In this document: in pieces, positions 36,571 through 48,419 of the stretch
How the letters are laid out: each line of letters starts with the position of its first letter
Position numbering within the stretch: the first letter of the stretch is position 1
Source of the DNA: Maratus speciosus
Lineage: Eukaryota; Arthropoda; Arachnida; Araneae; Salticidae
DNA: 64,000 nucleotides
Direction of reading: 5' to 3'
Assembly (NCBI GenBank): GCA_963932465.1
Contig: OZ010793.1
Location: 255,761,333 to 255,825,332 of the forward strand
The notes under the pieces: generated by a model
Databases searched by the model: none
Told to the model about the DNA's origin: nothing
What the model saw: the letters and a program-made list of their open reading frames with translations, nothing else
Position numbers and translations under genes: made by a program

Positions 36571-37045
36571 ACAAAATTTGTGTCACATACACACAGAAAC
36601 CCTATTATAAACGGAAGATTTTTATTAATTTTTATATATTATTTAGCTTTTAAGAACAAATTAATTGAATTCCCATACAAATCTATAACTGGTTAACAAA
36701 CAATTCATTTAGCAAACACTGTTTTGAAACAGATTATGTTTATTAACTGATCACCCACTGTACTTACTTGTATTTTGTAAAATTTCTGCAATCACATGAA
36801 TCTGAACTTACACACATGTATACCTATTGTATGACCAAGATAATATGAAAATGAATTACATGTGATAATTCATATATACAATAAATACTATAATTATAAA
36901 AATTATAAGTGATATTTGCAATCCACATTAACATTTCAAGATATTGATCTACCCGTTCAGAGGGTATTTTTAATGCTTTGAATCAATATATATATTATTT
37001 GCATTATTTATATACATACATATATATATATATATACATATATAT

Positions 37046-37252
37046 GGTACAGATGTCATATTCGCCCCATATTGGCGCGATTTTTTTCGGTTGCCAATTT
37101 GGCGAAAATATCAACAGCATAAACAACATAATCCGGGTTACCACATCAAACAAAATAACGACACTTTGACGCAAGTTAAGTACCTGTTGCCTATATGATA
37201 TTGGCGACAGAAAAAAATCGCGCCAATATGGGGCAAATATGACATCTGTTCC
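37046..37252. mobile_element. Small MITE in a (TA)n tract
   Basis: Terminal inverted repeats begin GG(T/A)ACAGATGTCATATT(C/T)GC and continue about 43 bases with CCCATATTGGCGCGATTTTTTT. The element is 207 bp and flanked on both sides by (TA)n, consistent with TA-targeting Tc1/mariner-type MITEs. Confidence 0.85.
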
Positions 37253-38290
37253 ATATATATATATATGTGTGTATAAAATGAGGGGGGGGGGGTTCGTTTG
37301 CCTTATATCCCTAACTGATTTCTATGCTTGCTATTTGCTGTGTATGAGTCCAAAAGTAGAAAGCACTTTTTGAATTTCTACTGAAGTAGCTCATTTGATG
37401 TGCTTAACATGCTGATATACTTCTGAAAACAATTTGTTTATGTACACTTTTAAACAATTTAACAGTAAGATTGCATACAAAATCCATATTGTCTAGCTGA
37501 AAATATAATTAGTAAATTTTAAACGTACATTTTATTTAAAACAAAAATAAAAACCAATTAGACTAGAAATTTTTATTAAAGTCAGAATTCTAAATTATTT
37601 AAAAGTATAATCTGAAAAAAGTGCAAATTGAATTTACTCACTTAAATTGAGAGGGGGAAATAGTAAATCTCCCTTAAGGAGAAATAGATAAACACTATTT
37701 CAGTTTTAAAAAATAAATGCATTTGCGGGATAAAACTAGCCCATTACGATCATTTTCAAAAGAGAATTTATCACTAATTTCAGCCGATTTTAAAGGTTAC
37801 AAAAATGCCACTGAAAATTCAAGTTCAAGATTACGTCATATTATAATCATCATCTGACACATATTCTAAAATGTTGTGCTTTCTAAACGAAGAAGGGAAA
37901 AATATGAAAAGAATCTCAAGAACAGCGAGGAAAAAAATATAATCTATAATAGCTTACTGGATTCATGTGAAGTAAATTATTTAAATGCTTCACAAATGTA
38001 AATCAAAAATAATTCCAAAACAATAACTCGTGAATCCCGAATAAACAATGGTTGCCATTTTCTAGTTTTTAATCCCTAAAAGCGTTTTTTCAAAAAATGC
38101 TTTCTCCCGATTGGCTGTTTTAGTCTAGATACGTCCGAAAAACTAACTCTGCGGTTAGTCGTCTGCTCCATTACGATACTGCCAGTTTAACTGAACATCT
38201 TTGAACTTGAATTTTGTACGGCAAAATATGAGGATGAGATATAAATCTGGGGGATGAATTTGAGAAAAGTAAACGAAGAAAGGTAAACGA
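37253..38290. other. AT-rich DNA without recognised gene
   Basis: A G9 run occurs near 37284 and a TA/GT tract precedes it. Nothing coding was recognised up to the Penelope-like remnant. Confidence 0.3.
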
Positions 38291-38299
38291 AAAGAAAGG

Positions 38300-38870
38300 T
38301 AAAATTAATTAACAAATTGATTCAGAGCTTCTTTGATACTTCTAAAAATAAAACTATTAATGAAGTTTATATGAAAAGGGCTGTATTGTAGCAAATTATT
38401 TCCCGGGTTTCTCTGAACATATAAAAAATCAGTTAAGAAATTTTGGTTTATGTTTGATCGCGAAGCCTCCTCCGAAATTAAAGATGCTTTTAAATATTAA
38501 AATTAATCCTATTAATAGAGATAACCTCTCAGGAGTTTATATGATTCCATTTATTAGGGAGGGAGGAATCAAAAATCATTATATAGGTATAACCCAACGA
38601 AAATTCAATATCAGATGTAAAGAACATATAGCGGACATAAAATATAATAGAGGTAATACTGCTTTATCCCGGCTAAATCAAATAGAGAACATTAACATAC
38701 TTTTTTAACGAGAGTAAAATAATCTACAGGTCTAATTTTTATTTACAATTGTTTATAAGAGAGTCCACTGAAATTTATTTAAAAGGTTCAGGAGTTTGTA
38801 ACGATATATTATCTTTTCGTATCCCGAATTTATGGGTTGAATGTTTGGACAACTTACGGCGTCGCGGCAT
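38300..38870 (+). pseudogene. Penelope-like element, C-terminal reverse transcriptase/GIY-YIG remnant
   Basis: The plus strand codes for the end of a Penelope-like polyprotein. First comes a segment with PGFSEHIKNQLRNFG, typical of the region after the reverse transcriptase. Then comes a GIY-YIG endonuclease (SGVYMIPF and HYIGITQRKFNIRCKEH, with the GVY and YIG signatures), then YRSNFYLQLFIRESTEIYL and a final LSFRIPNLW. A frameshift near 38705 divides the endonuclease from the tail. The catalytic core of the reverse transcriptase is missing, so the copy is 5'-truncated, as most Penelope-like copies are. Its tail is interrupted by MITEs at 38872 and its 3' end seems to resume at 59785. Confidence 0.75.
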
Positions 38871-38871
38871 A

Positions 38872-39563
38872 GCGCCTAGATTATATAGTGTGGAAATCGG
38901 CTATCCCTGGACCTTATGCATGCGACCTGAGGTTGAGACTAAAATTCGTCTGCTGGCGGTACTTATTGGTAGTGTTTAGCATAGCAGTACAGCGCCTAGA
39001 AGATACAGTGTGGAAAACGGCTACAAAATAGTGCTAAAAAATTGAATCCCATAAATGTACAACGATGCTGAATAACAAGATGTCGATCGTAACGAAATCG
39101 TAGTGATTTAAAAACGATAGTCATTCTAAAAGAGACTCTTTAACCTATTTCACGTCATATCCGTAACTAAATTAGCTTATAACAAACTAAAATATCGTAT
39201 ATTTATAGTTTCCGATATTTAACATTCTATAATTTTTGAAAACACAGTGTTTATATTGAAAAGAGTTACGAGATGGCGCTCGTATCAGCATATTGCCGCT
39301 GAGCATTGTTGGAGATTTATGGGATACAAGTTTTTAGCACTTTTTAAAGCATTATAGGAATAGCCGTTTTCCACACTGTATCTTCTAGGCGCTGTAACAT
39401 TGTATAGACTAGCAATTTCTTGCAGTTGTAGAAAATATCCTGCAGATGTCGCTGCGATCTGCATATTGCAGCAGTATCATTGCACATTTAAGGGATACAA
39501 TATTTTAGCACTTTTTTAAGTATTACAGGGATAGCCGATTTCCTCACAATATATTATAGGCGC
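38872..39563. mobile_element. Outer MITE interrupted by a related MITE
   Basis: The outer ends read GCGCCTAGATTATATAGTGT and, inverted, GCGCCTATAATATATTGTGA. They continue into GGAAATCGGCTATCCC, with TA on both sides. The inner element 38990-39394 is a different member of the same family inserted in it. Removing the insert leaves about 285 bp. Confidence 0.75.
38990..39394. mobile_element. Inner MITE, TA target duplication
   Basis: Inverted ends begin CAGCGCCTAGAAGATACAGT and remain matched for about 34 bases; TA flanks at 38988-38989 and 39395-39396. It is a TA-inserting family of 405 bp with no coding frame. Confidence 0.85.
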
Positions 39564-40062
39564 TATAACATGAGCAATCGCGAAAATGTAGGACGCGTTA
39601 TATGATTATTTGTTTATATTCGATGATTTTTTCCATTTTGCATATGCATTTGTAATTTTCTGTTATGGGGCATTCTCACAATCTTTTGACTTTTGGGAAA
39701 AAAAAATCTGGTTAAATTAAACTTGCTAAAATAACATTGTAATCTGATAGACGAATGCCTTAATGATTCAAAATAAAGAAAAAATGGTCAGCAACGAAAA
39801 TTTTTTTATTTAACTGGGGTTTAAGTTAAACTTGTGAGCTTAATTTTCCTTACCATTTTACCACTATAACTTTTTATTTTCTTCTAAATTTTTACATATA
39901 ATGAATTGGCGTAGTACCCACAGGACATTTAAATAAGAAATAATAACAATGTAGTACTTTTAATACAGAATTTTTGTATAACATTGTCTTAAAGAAGGGA
40001 CGTAAGGTAAAAAAAAAGGGGATGGTATTGGAAAAAAGGGACGGTAAGGATGGAACGGTAAG

Positions 40063-40158
40063 TGTTAAATACTTTCATAATGGAATGACGCTGGAAATAA
40101 GAAATGAATCATTTGCAACATTAATTTAATTTAACTACGTTGCACGGACAAAGACATC
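40063..40158 (-). repeat. Gypsy 3' LTR, outer part
   Basis: Identical to 58812-58907 of the intact LTR, ending GACATC where the E1 insertion begins. Confidence 0.93.
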
Positions 40159-41947
40159 TAGAGTCCGATTCCCGCAGGGTGCGAAAGGAATTCGAACGTT
40201 CGTTACGACGTCACGTGAAAACACTCTTTCGTATCGTATCCTAATTCGTATCTGGCGAAAAGTGCTATTCTGGGATCAGATTTTCGTACATTCGAAAGTG
40301 ATTACGGATGCTATACAGCGTCCGAAAAGGCGGTGATAGCTCCTCCCAAATTCACGTCAGTTTTACAGATTACGATGATTGATATCACGATATAACCAAT
40401 GGAAATCAATCATTTATTAATCGAAGTAATCATTATCGTATCGTAGTTTCATCCTAAAACGTGTAAACATAAAACTAATGACAGTTTAGTAGTGTTTGAA
40501 ATTTGCAATTTTTGCCGTATAAGATAATTTAACATTACAGTCTTAATGAAATTCCTGTTATAATGAAAAGGCTGCTGTTTCAGAGTGTCTGCATACTAAG
40601 GATCTGAGTGTGACGAATTTAATTTAAAAGAACACAAAACTTTTGCCTGAATACATATTGCCTCATGTATGTGTTGATTAAAAGCCACATACTTTGGCAA
40701 TAATGATTCAGTTATTTCTACAATTGATAAGGAAGAAAGTATCCTCCAGCATTAGGAGTTACTATTTTTCTGTACCATTATACAAGGACAACTTGGTAAA
40801 ATTTTAAAGCCATAAAGACTTTAAAGGTAGGAAGCCAGCTATATGCATTTTTATTATTTACTTTAGGACTAAAAAATCTTACCGCTAGAGGGGAAATTTT
40901 AAATTTTAGCGTTGTTTAATAATAATATTTTTTGCAGTTTAAACAAAAAAATAGAATGTGAAAATTTTAAACATGAAATTGAGTAACTAATGTGTGTATG
41001 CCCAGGGGTGGGGAATTATATCAATTTACTCAGCACTGATGAAGTGAATTTTTTTATACTGTTGGAAAAAAGTTTATATTTTTTATTCATTCATTTTATT
41101 TAAAGTTATACTCAAATGTTTATGTTTTACATGTTTATATTTTACTTAGGTGGCTGGAGTAGTTGATTTTAATCATAATTTAAATGAACTGATTTAAAAA
41201 AAATATTTAAATTAACCTTTCAAAAAATGTTATTTTAAATCTATATCAAGATATTTTGTAATAAATATTATAATTATGTATGTCCAAAAATGCATTGTAA
41301 ATTTAGAAAGTGGAAGAGGCTTTTTTAATTTTATTTAAATCAAACATAACATTTTAAAATAAAATCATAAATTGAGAATGGGTAAGTTAATAGGTATATA
41401 GGATATATGTTAAATTGTAGCTAGTATAACTGGAAGAGCTCATACAACACAAGATAATTTGTTTTATTTATTTCATGTTTTCAAAAGTAAAATCGAATTC
41501 ACATTTTCAAATTAAAATCTCTGCTTATTATTATTTTATGCTCTATTATTTTAACTATGTAACTGTAATTAATTTTTATATGTTTAAAATATTTCAAATT
41601 AACCAGGTGAATGAGTTTATTATTTTTTTTTTCAGATAAATTTAAATAAGCTTTTCTAATTAATAATTTAATTTTAATGATTCAGCGAAGGGTATTTTTC
41701 TTTAAAATCGTACTTTTAAAATTAAATTTTGATTAAAAAAAAAAAAACACAAATCCTGCTTAGAGAGTAAAAAGAAATATGTATAGTATATACGTATGTA
41801 TAATAAATTTGAAATCACAAATATATGAAGAAATTGATACAGTTCTAAAGATGATTTAGAAATGAACATAGGAAACCAATATGTAAAATAAGAAACTATG
41901 AATGACTCACAGAATCGTCAGGTTTTAATCGTTATGAATCGTATATA

Positions 41948-43599
41948 TAGGGTGACACGGGGTAAATATGGGTCAGAAAACAATAAGATCTCAATATCTA
42001 GAAAAATAAAAAAGATGAAATTTTCAAATTTAGCATGAAGTTGACTTAGTATTGTAGCTTTTGTATAAAATATTCAGTTTACTCAAAATATTTTTATTTA
42101 TTTTTCAACTGAATTTTTTAAGTGACCTATAATTACCCCGGCAACGAGGTAATTATGGGTCACTGTCTTTATGAAGTATTAATGCATATTTTTTTAATAA
42201 AATATGTTTGAAAGTTTTTAGAAATTGCCTCTAAAGTAGACATTTTCATCATTAAAGCTTAAAAATTTTAAAAAGATATAAAAAATAAATGAAAATGCCA
42301 TTTATTTTTATGGGATGTTTACAAAAATCACATTTTTCTGTTAGACACAAACTTTACTTTGCAGGTGCTTAGCAAGAGAGCTAAGGGATACTTGAGGTGT
42401 GTATTTATGCAGAATCATCCAAGCATAGTTAATAATGATTTTAAAGAATATTTGTTACTTATTATCCAAGATATTAATCTAGAAAAATGTGTCGTTGTAA
42501 TCTGCTTTTGAAGAATGCTTGGCACAAAGATGAGTTTAAATTTTGTACAAGGACTCTGTTATTGGTAAGGTGAATCATACTGATAGATAGTCATCATACG
42601 AAAAACTTTGTACATGAGTAAAATTTATACTTGACTGATTTATTTAGGTCTATAGTTTTCCTGAAATTAACTGCTGTAAATTATAAAAATATGAATCTAG
42701 CACATATGTTTCACTGTGTTCTAACAATTAGGCCTAAAAATTAATATTCAAACAATTACAGTTACCCTACATAGCATAATATGGTTAAAATTAAAGTATG
42801 CATGCTTAAAAGCATTTTACTCGTTAGTTAAAAAAATAATTTTGTTTTTTTTACAATACTACTTTGTTCTTTTAAGCAACAAGAATCTTTTTGGGGTTCA
42901 TATTTTTTTAACATTTTGTATCTAATTAACTGCTCCACACTATAAAGATATGAATCCAGCACCATGTGCAAACAGTTAACAATTAAAGTTTAAAAAAGAG
43001 ATGTTTATAAAAATATTTTATCTGGTCTACTTCAAAAGTAACTTTAGGTTTACAATACTGTATATTTATTTTTTATTTTAAATTATTTTTTTTTTTTTAT
43101 TTGAAAACCCTTAAATCATAAATTAACAATTGCATTGCATGCCTAAAATTTAAAAAATGCCATTAAGAATGGAAAAAACATCCTGACCCATAATTACCCC
43201 AGGTATTTGGGACATAATTGGGTATACATCTAGAGTCTATTTGAAAACAAATAGGAACAAAAAGTGCATGTACTTAAAAACTTTATAGTATCTATACTTA
43301 AAATAAGCATAAAAAAAATCTAAACACTTATGTTAATGTGGCATGGATCTTAGTAAAAAGTGCAATTTTTGAAGGCAATCTTTTTGAAAGATGATTTTGT
43401 AGCATGTTACAAAAACATTTCAACTCACATTATGCAGCAAAATTAAAATAAAACTTTTTTATGCATAATAAAGTAGACTAATCGGAGAGCCTATCCACTA
43501 CTTTAGAATTTATGTTAGTAGATTTCATAGTGATAAAAACTAGGTGACCCATAATTGCCCCAGAATGAGAGTGACCCACATTTACCCCGTACTACCCTA
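41948..43599. mobile_element. TIR element with iterated GGGGTAATTATGGGTCA motifs
   Basis: The ends read TAGGGTGACACGGGGTAAAT and, inverted, TAGGGTAGTACGGGGTAAAT, next to TA-rich flanks. The motif (G)GGGTAA(T/A)TATGGGTCA, in either direction, also occurs near 42122, 42150, 43185, 43545 and at both ends. No coding frame was found in about 1.65 kb. Confidence 0.7.
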
Positions 43600-43799
43600 T
43601 TTTTTAAATTATGAATTTATCAGAATGTCTAATATATTTAAAGGATCAAAATATTTACATGGTGAGTAGAATGTGTTACAACAGAATACAATTCTGAGTC
43701 TTAAATATTTCATTAGAAGAAACTAAAAAAAATTGAAACTTTTACTGTTATCAAAGGTATTTCTTCTAATGTGATTAAATTTGTAAATAAAATCCCCCT

Positions 43800-43820
43800 C
43801 CCACACACACACACACATAA
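43800..43820. repeat. (CA)n microsatellite
   Basis: A run of CACACACACACACACA preceded by a C-rich stretch. Confidence 0.8.
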
Positions 43821-43929
43821 ACATAAAAAAAAGAGCTTTTGAAAGCTACTCTTTGTAAAAATGGCTCACATAAGTCAGCCTTTTTTTTATTGTTGTTGTT
43901 ACTTGTTAAATTTGCATTTTAAAAACAGG

Positions 43930-45600
43930 TAATAAAGAAATGTATTTAATTTATAATGCTTATATTCATAAGTCAAGCGAAATGAGTAAAGTTATGCCTT
44001 TTTTTTTTTCGCTGAACATTGTGACGAAAATATAAATTATTATGTTTAGATTTCTGTGCAAAATCAAGGAATAAATTACTGAATACATTTGCAAGAAATA
44101 AAATGATTGCAAGTTAGATTTCTATAAACAAATGCTTTTTCATCTTATTAAGTTAGTGATTGATAGTTCTGAAAGCACAAAGACTCTTTAATGCAACTTA
44201 TTTTTACTTTATACATATAAATCTAATTAAAAAGGGATATTTTCAACCGGTAAAAATAAAAAGAATAGCTTTAATAAAACCACCCCAAAAATTCAACTTT
44301 ATATTAAATATCACAGCTGTTTACCTTTATGCAAAGATAATCAGCAAAAGCTTACAATGTTATTTGTTTTCACTGTGTAATTTTTATATTACCTTTCATA
44401 AGCAAAATACAATATTTTACAGCAGTTCATGCTTTTATTATTTTTTTAAGTACATTAATAAGAGCATATCCTTATTTTATATCCTAACTTTTCATTTTAA
44501 TACATTTCCTAAGTCATTATTTATCAATTATTTTCAGCAATTAACATATATTCTTCATTATAACAGCTAAACTAACTTATCCACAAAATAAATAAAGTTG
44601 AAATGTGCATGTTGTATGTGACATGTAGTAATACAGTTGATTGAACATGATGTTATGCTTATCTTAATACATTATTGGTGTTAAATCACATTGCTTGAGG
44701 ATAGAATTTGTTTATTGTAAATGGGTAACAGGAATGTAAACAAGTACAGATTTAATCAGTCATGTAATTGATATATTGAGATAATGTAACTTAGAAAAGA
44801 CTAAAGAAAAAAAACTATTCACAGTTATTAAGGTAAGACTGGCAATATAAACAGTTGTTTAAACAATTTTTAAATAAGATTAAGTGTTGATAAAAAATAT
44901 CATGCCCTTTCCTAGTAAACTAAGTATTTTGCTACATGTTTTCAAAAACAGTACATTAAAAAAGAGAAAATTAATGTAAATGATATGCCCCCTCTCAAAA
45001 AAAGAACCATTTGAAATTTAATTCTTTGTATAAATACACTTCAAATGCTTCCTTTTTTTACGATAATAAAGAAATGTATTTCATTTTTAATATTTATTTA
45101 AAAAAAATATATATATATATAAAGTTTTTTTTCAACCCTGATGAAAATAAAAATTATTTCTATTTTTTTTTTAAAACCATTATTACTATTATTATTGCCT
45201 TTATGTTAAATTAGAAAATTCTATGAAAAATCAAGAGTAAAGAAAAATCTAAATCTCCCAAAATATATCTTCGTGAAATAAAATGCCTGCAAGTTTAATT
45301 TTTAAAGCTTTCAATCACTATAGCAACACACCATCACCGACATTCTTTTTTTTCTTTTATTTTTACAGGAACATCAATTAATATTTATTTATCATGCATC
45401 TTATTAAAATAGTGGTTGAAAATTAAAAAAAAGTGATACACATTCTTTTAAAAAACTTAATACTTTCTTCTTCTTCTTTTAAATATTATAAATCTAATGT
45501 AAAAAGCATATTTTCAACTGTAAACAAATTAAAATGAATAGCTTTTTTTAAAACTCTCATTGAACTTTACTCGTCTGTTCTAATATGCAATTTATTATAC
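43930..45600. repeat. Diverged tandem duplication inside E1, offset about 1.15-1.25 kb
   Basis: Paired landmarks in the same order include AATAAAGAAATGTATTT (43931 and 45067), AAATAAAATG then TGCAAGTT (about 44096 and 45276), CATCTTATTAA (44141 and 45398), GCATATTTTCAACTG-type (44236 and 45506) and AATAGCTTT (44265 and 45538). No coding sense was seen. Confidence 0.5.
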
Positions 45601-47330
45601 AAGTAAGTCATTTGTCTGCTTTTGATATTACTTAAACAATTTCTATAAAATCAAGAAGAATTATTATTATTTTTTTAAACACTGTTTTAAAGTTCAAACT
45701 TTCTACTTTTACAGCAATCAAAATTTAATTTATGTATATTTATATGTGTGTCATTAATGTATAAAGCACATGAATAAAAGTTTCATGTTCTTAATAAATA
45801 AACATTTTTAAAACTTTCTCTCAAAAAGGGTAGTAAAATTTTCATAAAAAGCAATTTTTACAGAATATAAACCACAAAAATAAAGTTAATCAGCAAGCAA
45901 CAAACTTTAATCAAAGATGCTTATAAAACACTCATAGATTTTTTTTTTTTTGTCTGAAAATTTTATTCATGTAGGTATGAAGTTGATTTGGTAACTGTAG
46001 TAAAAAAGATTTTCACTGGTATTTTAACTTTTAGATTATTGTTACTGTAAAATATGCTATATTAAAAAAACTTTAATAGTAATTAAATTCTACCATGTAT
46101 TTATTATTCAGTTTTTGCCTTGATATTTTGATATTGGAAATGCATAAATAATTAGTAACAAAGCCATCCAATTTTTGTAATAATAGTACTAAATTGCTAA
46201 TATATTTTTGAAAAGATGATTTCATGGACTTTATTTATTTTCACATTTATTAAAAAGTAATTCTCACACATTGATTGATATTTTAATAAAATTTGAAGAT
46301 TATAAAATTTCTGTAATTTGTTTAATATATGTGTACTTGAAAAAAAAAAAAAATGCAGAAGTTGTGTAAGACAGCAATAGATGCAGGGTTGAGATATAAT
46401 TATACAATAATAATAAATAAATAAAATGAAGTTAGAAAAACATTTTATTCTTCACCATTTTTCGAAAATACAAGAAAGTAACAGTATATATTTTTCTTAC
46501 ACATAAATATAACAATTTCAAAAATTATATTAATATTAAAAGTTATCGCGGTTTGATGTATACCTCAGTACAGATTATTTCATATTCTTGTCAACTTTAA
46601 TGGGAAGAGGTAGATCATACAGCAAATTTTCAGCTAAGCATTCATCAAAACCTAAGGTTTTATGTAAAATAAATAAATAAAGTTGGATATTAATAGCATG
46701 TATTTCTTGGGATAAGTATTATGTTTAAAACTATGTAGCATATAACAATTCTTTATAAATTAAACTCTCTGTTATATTTATTAATTAAACTCTTTGTATA
46801 ACTAACTGCATTTGTAGTAGAGCGTCAACTCCGAATCCTTGAAATTTGTTTTTTTCAATGATTAAAAGAAAATATTAAATTTATTTTACCCATTTGACTT
46901 TAAATAATTAAATATAGATAAAACAGTTATAATTGAAAGCAAAGTGTTTTTATTTATTATAATAATTATTCATTTGTTGAAAAATCCACCCCCATCCCTT
47001 TTGGATTTTGATCAGAGGGTACCAATGCTATCAAAATATCTCAGATTCTACCAAATTTATCTCCGTTTAAAAAAATTCTACAACTTTAAAATCCTTTCCA
47101 AACATCTGTTTGTTCTTAAAAATAAAAATATTTTTTATAATGTACATAATTTATTTTAAAATAAATAAAAATTAAAACCTCCCCACATCAAAATAACGGA
47201 GTTAACGCTCATTTTTTACCAAATACATTATAATATTCCTCACAAATGCCATAAAAAAATCCTAACATTGAAAAATACTAGAAACTTACTTATTAAAATG
47301 TCCTATCATATGTAAACAATCATAAAAGTT
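45600..47330. other. AT-rich interior of E1
   Basis: Only short AT-rich frames; no gene or defined repeat was recognised. Confidence 0.4.
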
Positions 47331-47605
47331 GCGTCCGAAATGGGCTTTTCACCCTCGTTTCGCCTGCTTTGAGATGGCGAAAATAGCATCCGAAAAAATG
47401 TAAACATCCGAAATAAATTTTCGTATCTAATCTTTCGCCAAATACGAAAAGAAGTGGCCCAGAATACAGTTTTCCCTTTTCTACGCCCCTATGACATCAA
47501 AGTGACGTCACGAAGAGGGGCGTTCCGCCAAATTTTCGTACTTGGACGAAGCCGGAATTCGACTGCAACATACCGAGGGGTCTCTCAATGGGCGAAATCG
47601 TGTAC

Positions 47606-47747
47606 GAGATTACGGAATCACCTTGATTTCAGCTGATTACTATGATTACATGTGATTATACCTGATTACACCTAGATTACATGTGATTATACCTGATTAC
47701 ACTTGATTACAGTTGATTTCACTTGGAAATACGTGATTACATTGCTA
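47606..47747 (+). repeat. Left array of TGATTAC decamers in E2
   Basis: About a dozen copies of TGATTACANN-type motifs spaced 9-11 bases, close to one helical turn, for example CTGATTACTATGATTACATG at 47633. Such arrays next to transposon ends commonly bind transposase. Confidence 0.8.
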
Positions 47748-47797
47748 AAATTTATGATTTAACAGTTTTACTCGATTTTATTGCCTTCCAAAAATCT

Positions 47798-47831
<34 letters not shown>
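47798..47831. repeat. Poly(T) tract
   Basis: Uninterrupted run of more than 30 T residues. Confidence 0.9.
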
Positions 47832-47837
<6 letters not shown>

Positions 47838-48419
47838 GTCCAAAATAAGAAATAAGTATCAAGCAGGACGGTGATTTGCCTATCACTGTTCTGCTGACAG
47901 TGGCGTAGCTAAGGGGGTGGGGTCTGAATCTCACCCCAAATGATGGGCTCGTACACTAAATCATGAATAATAAAAGTAGTAACTTCTGCTAAAACGGCAA
48001 TTTTTTTTTCTTTTTTTACATGTTAACTTTTTAGATTTGTCCAAAATAAGAAAATAGTATCAAGCGGGACGGTGATTTGCCTATCACCGTTCTGCCGACA
48101 GTGGCTTAGCCAAGGGGGTGGGGTCGGAATGTCCCCCTTTAACGATGGGCCCGTACACTAAATCATGAATAATAAAAGTAGCAACTTGTGCTAAAACGGC
48201 AATTTTTTTTTTTATTTTTTTTACATGTTAACTTTTTAGATTTGTCCAAAATAAGAAAATAGTATCAAGCGGGACGGTGATTTGCCTATCACCGTTCTGC
48301 CGACAGTGGCTTAGCCAAGGGGGTGGGGTTGGAATGTCCCCTCTAACGATAGGTCCGTACACTAAATCATGAATAACAAAGTAGTAACTTCTGCTGAAAC
48401 GGCAATTTTTTTTCTTTTT

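Larger units (their letters stand above)
40159..47565. mobile_element. E1: 7.4-kb non-coding insertion with long imperfect TIRs
   Basis: It lies between GACATC and CAACATA of the split Gypsy LTR. Its outer ends match in inverse orientation over about 250 bp: AGTCCGATTCCCGC against AGTCGAATTCCGGC at the tips, then ACGACGTCAC, TTTCGTAT, TCTGGCGAAA, TATTCTGGG, CGGATGCTAT and GTCCGAAA in the same order. No real target duplication is visible beyond one C. The inside is AT-rich, with a TIR element (41948-43599), a diverged tandem duplication (43930-45600) and no convincing gene. It is therefore a large non-autonomous element of unknown superfamily. Confidence 0.65.

Noticed and set aside
44160..44570. 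136-codon plus-strand frame in E1
   Set aside because: Composition is that of random AT-rich DNA (Phe, Tyr, Ile, Asn, Lys) with no motif, and it lies in a diverged tandem duplication.
40159..47565. E1 as a Helitron
   Set aside because: CTAG at one end is suggestive, but the insertion is not between A and T, there is no 3' hairpin and the two ends are inverted repeats of each other.
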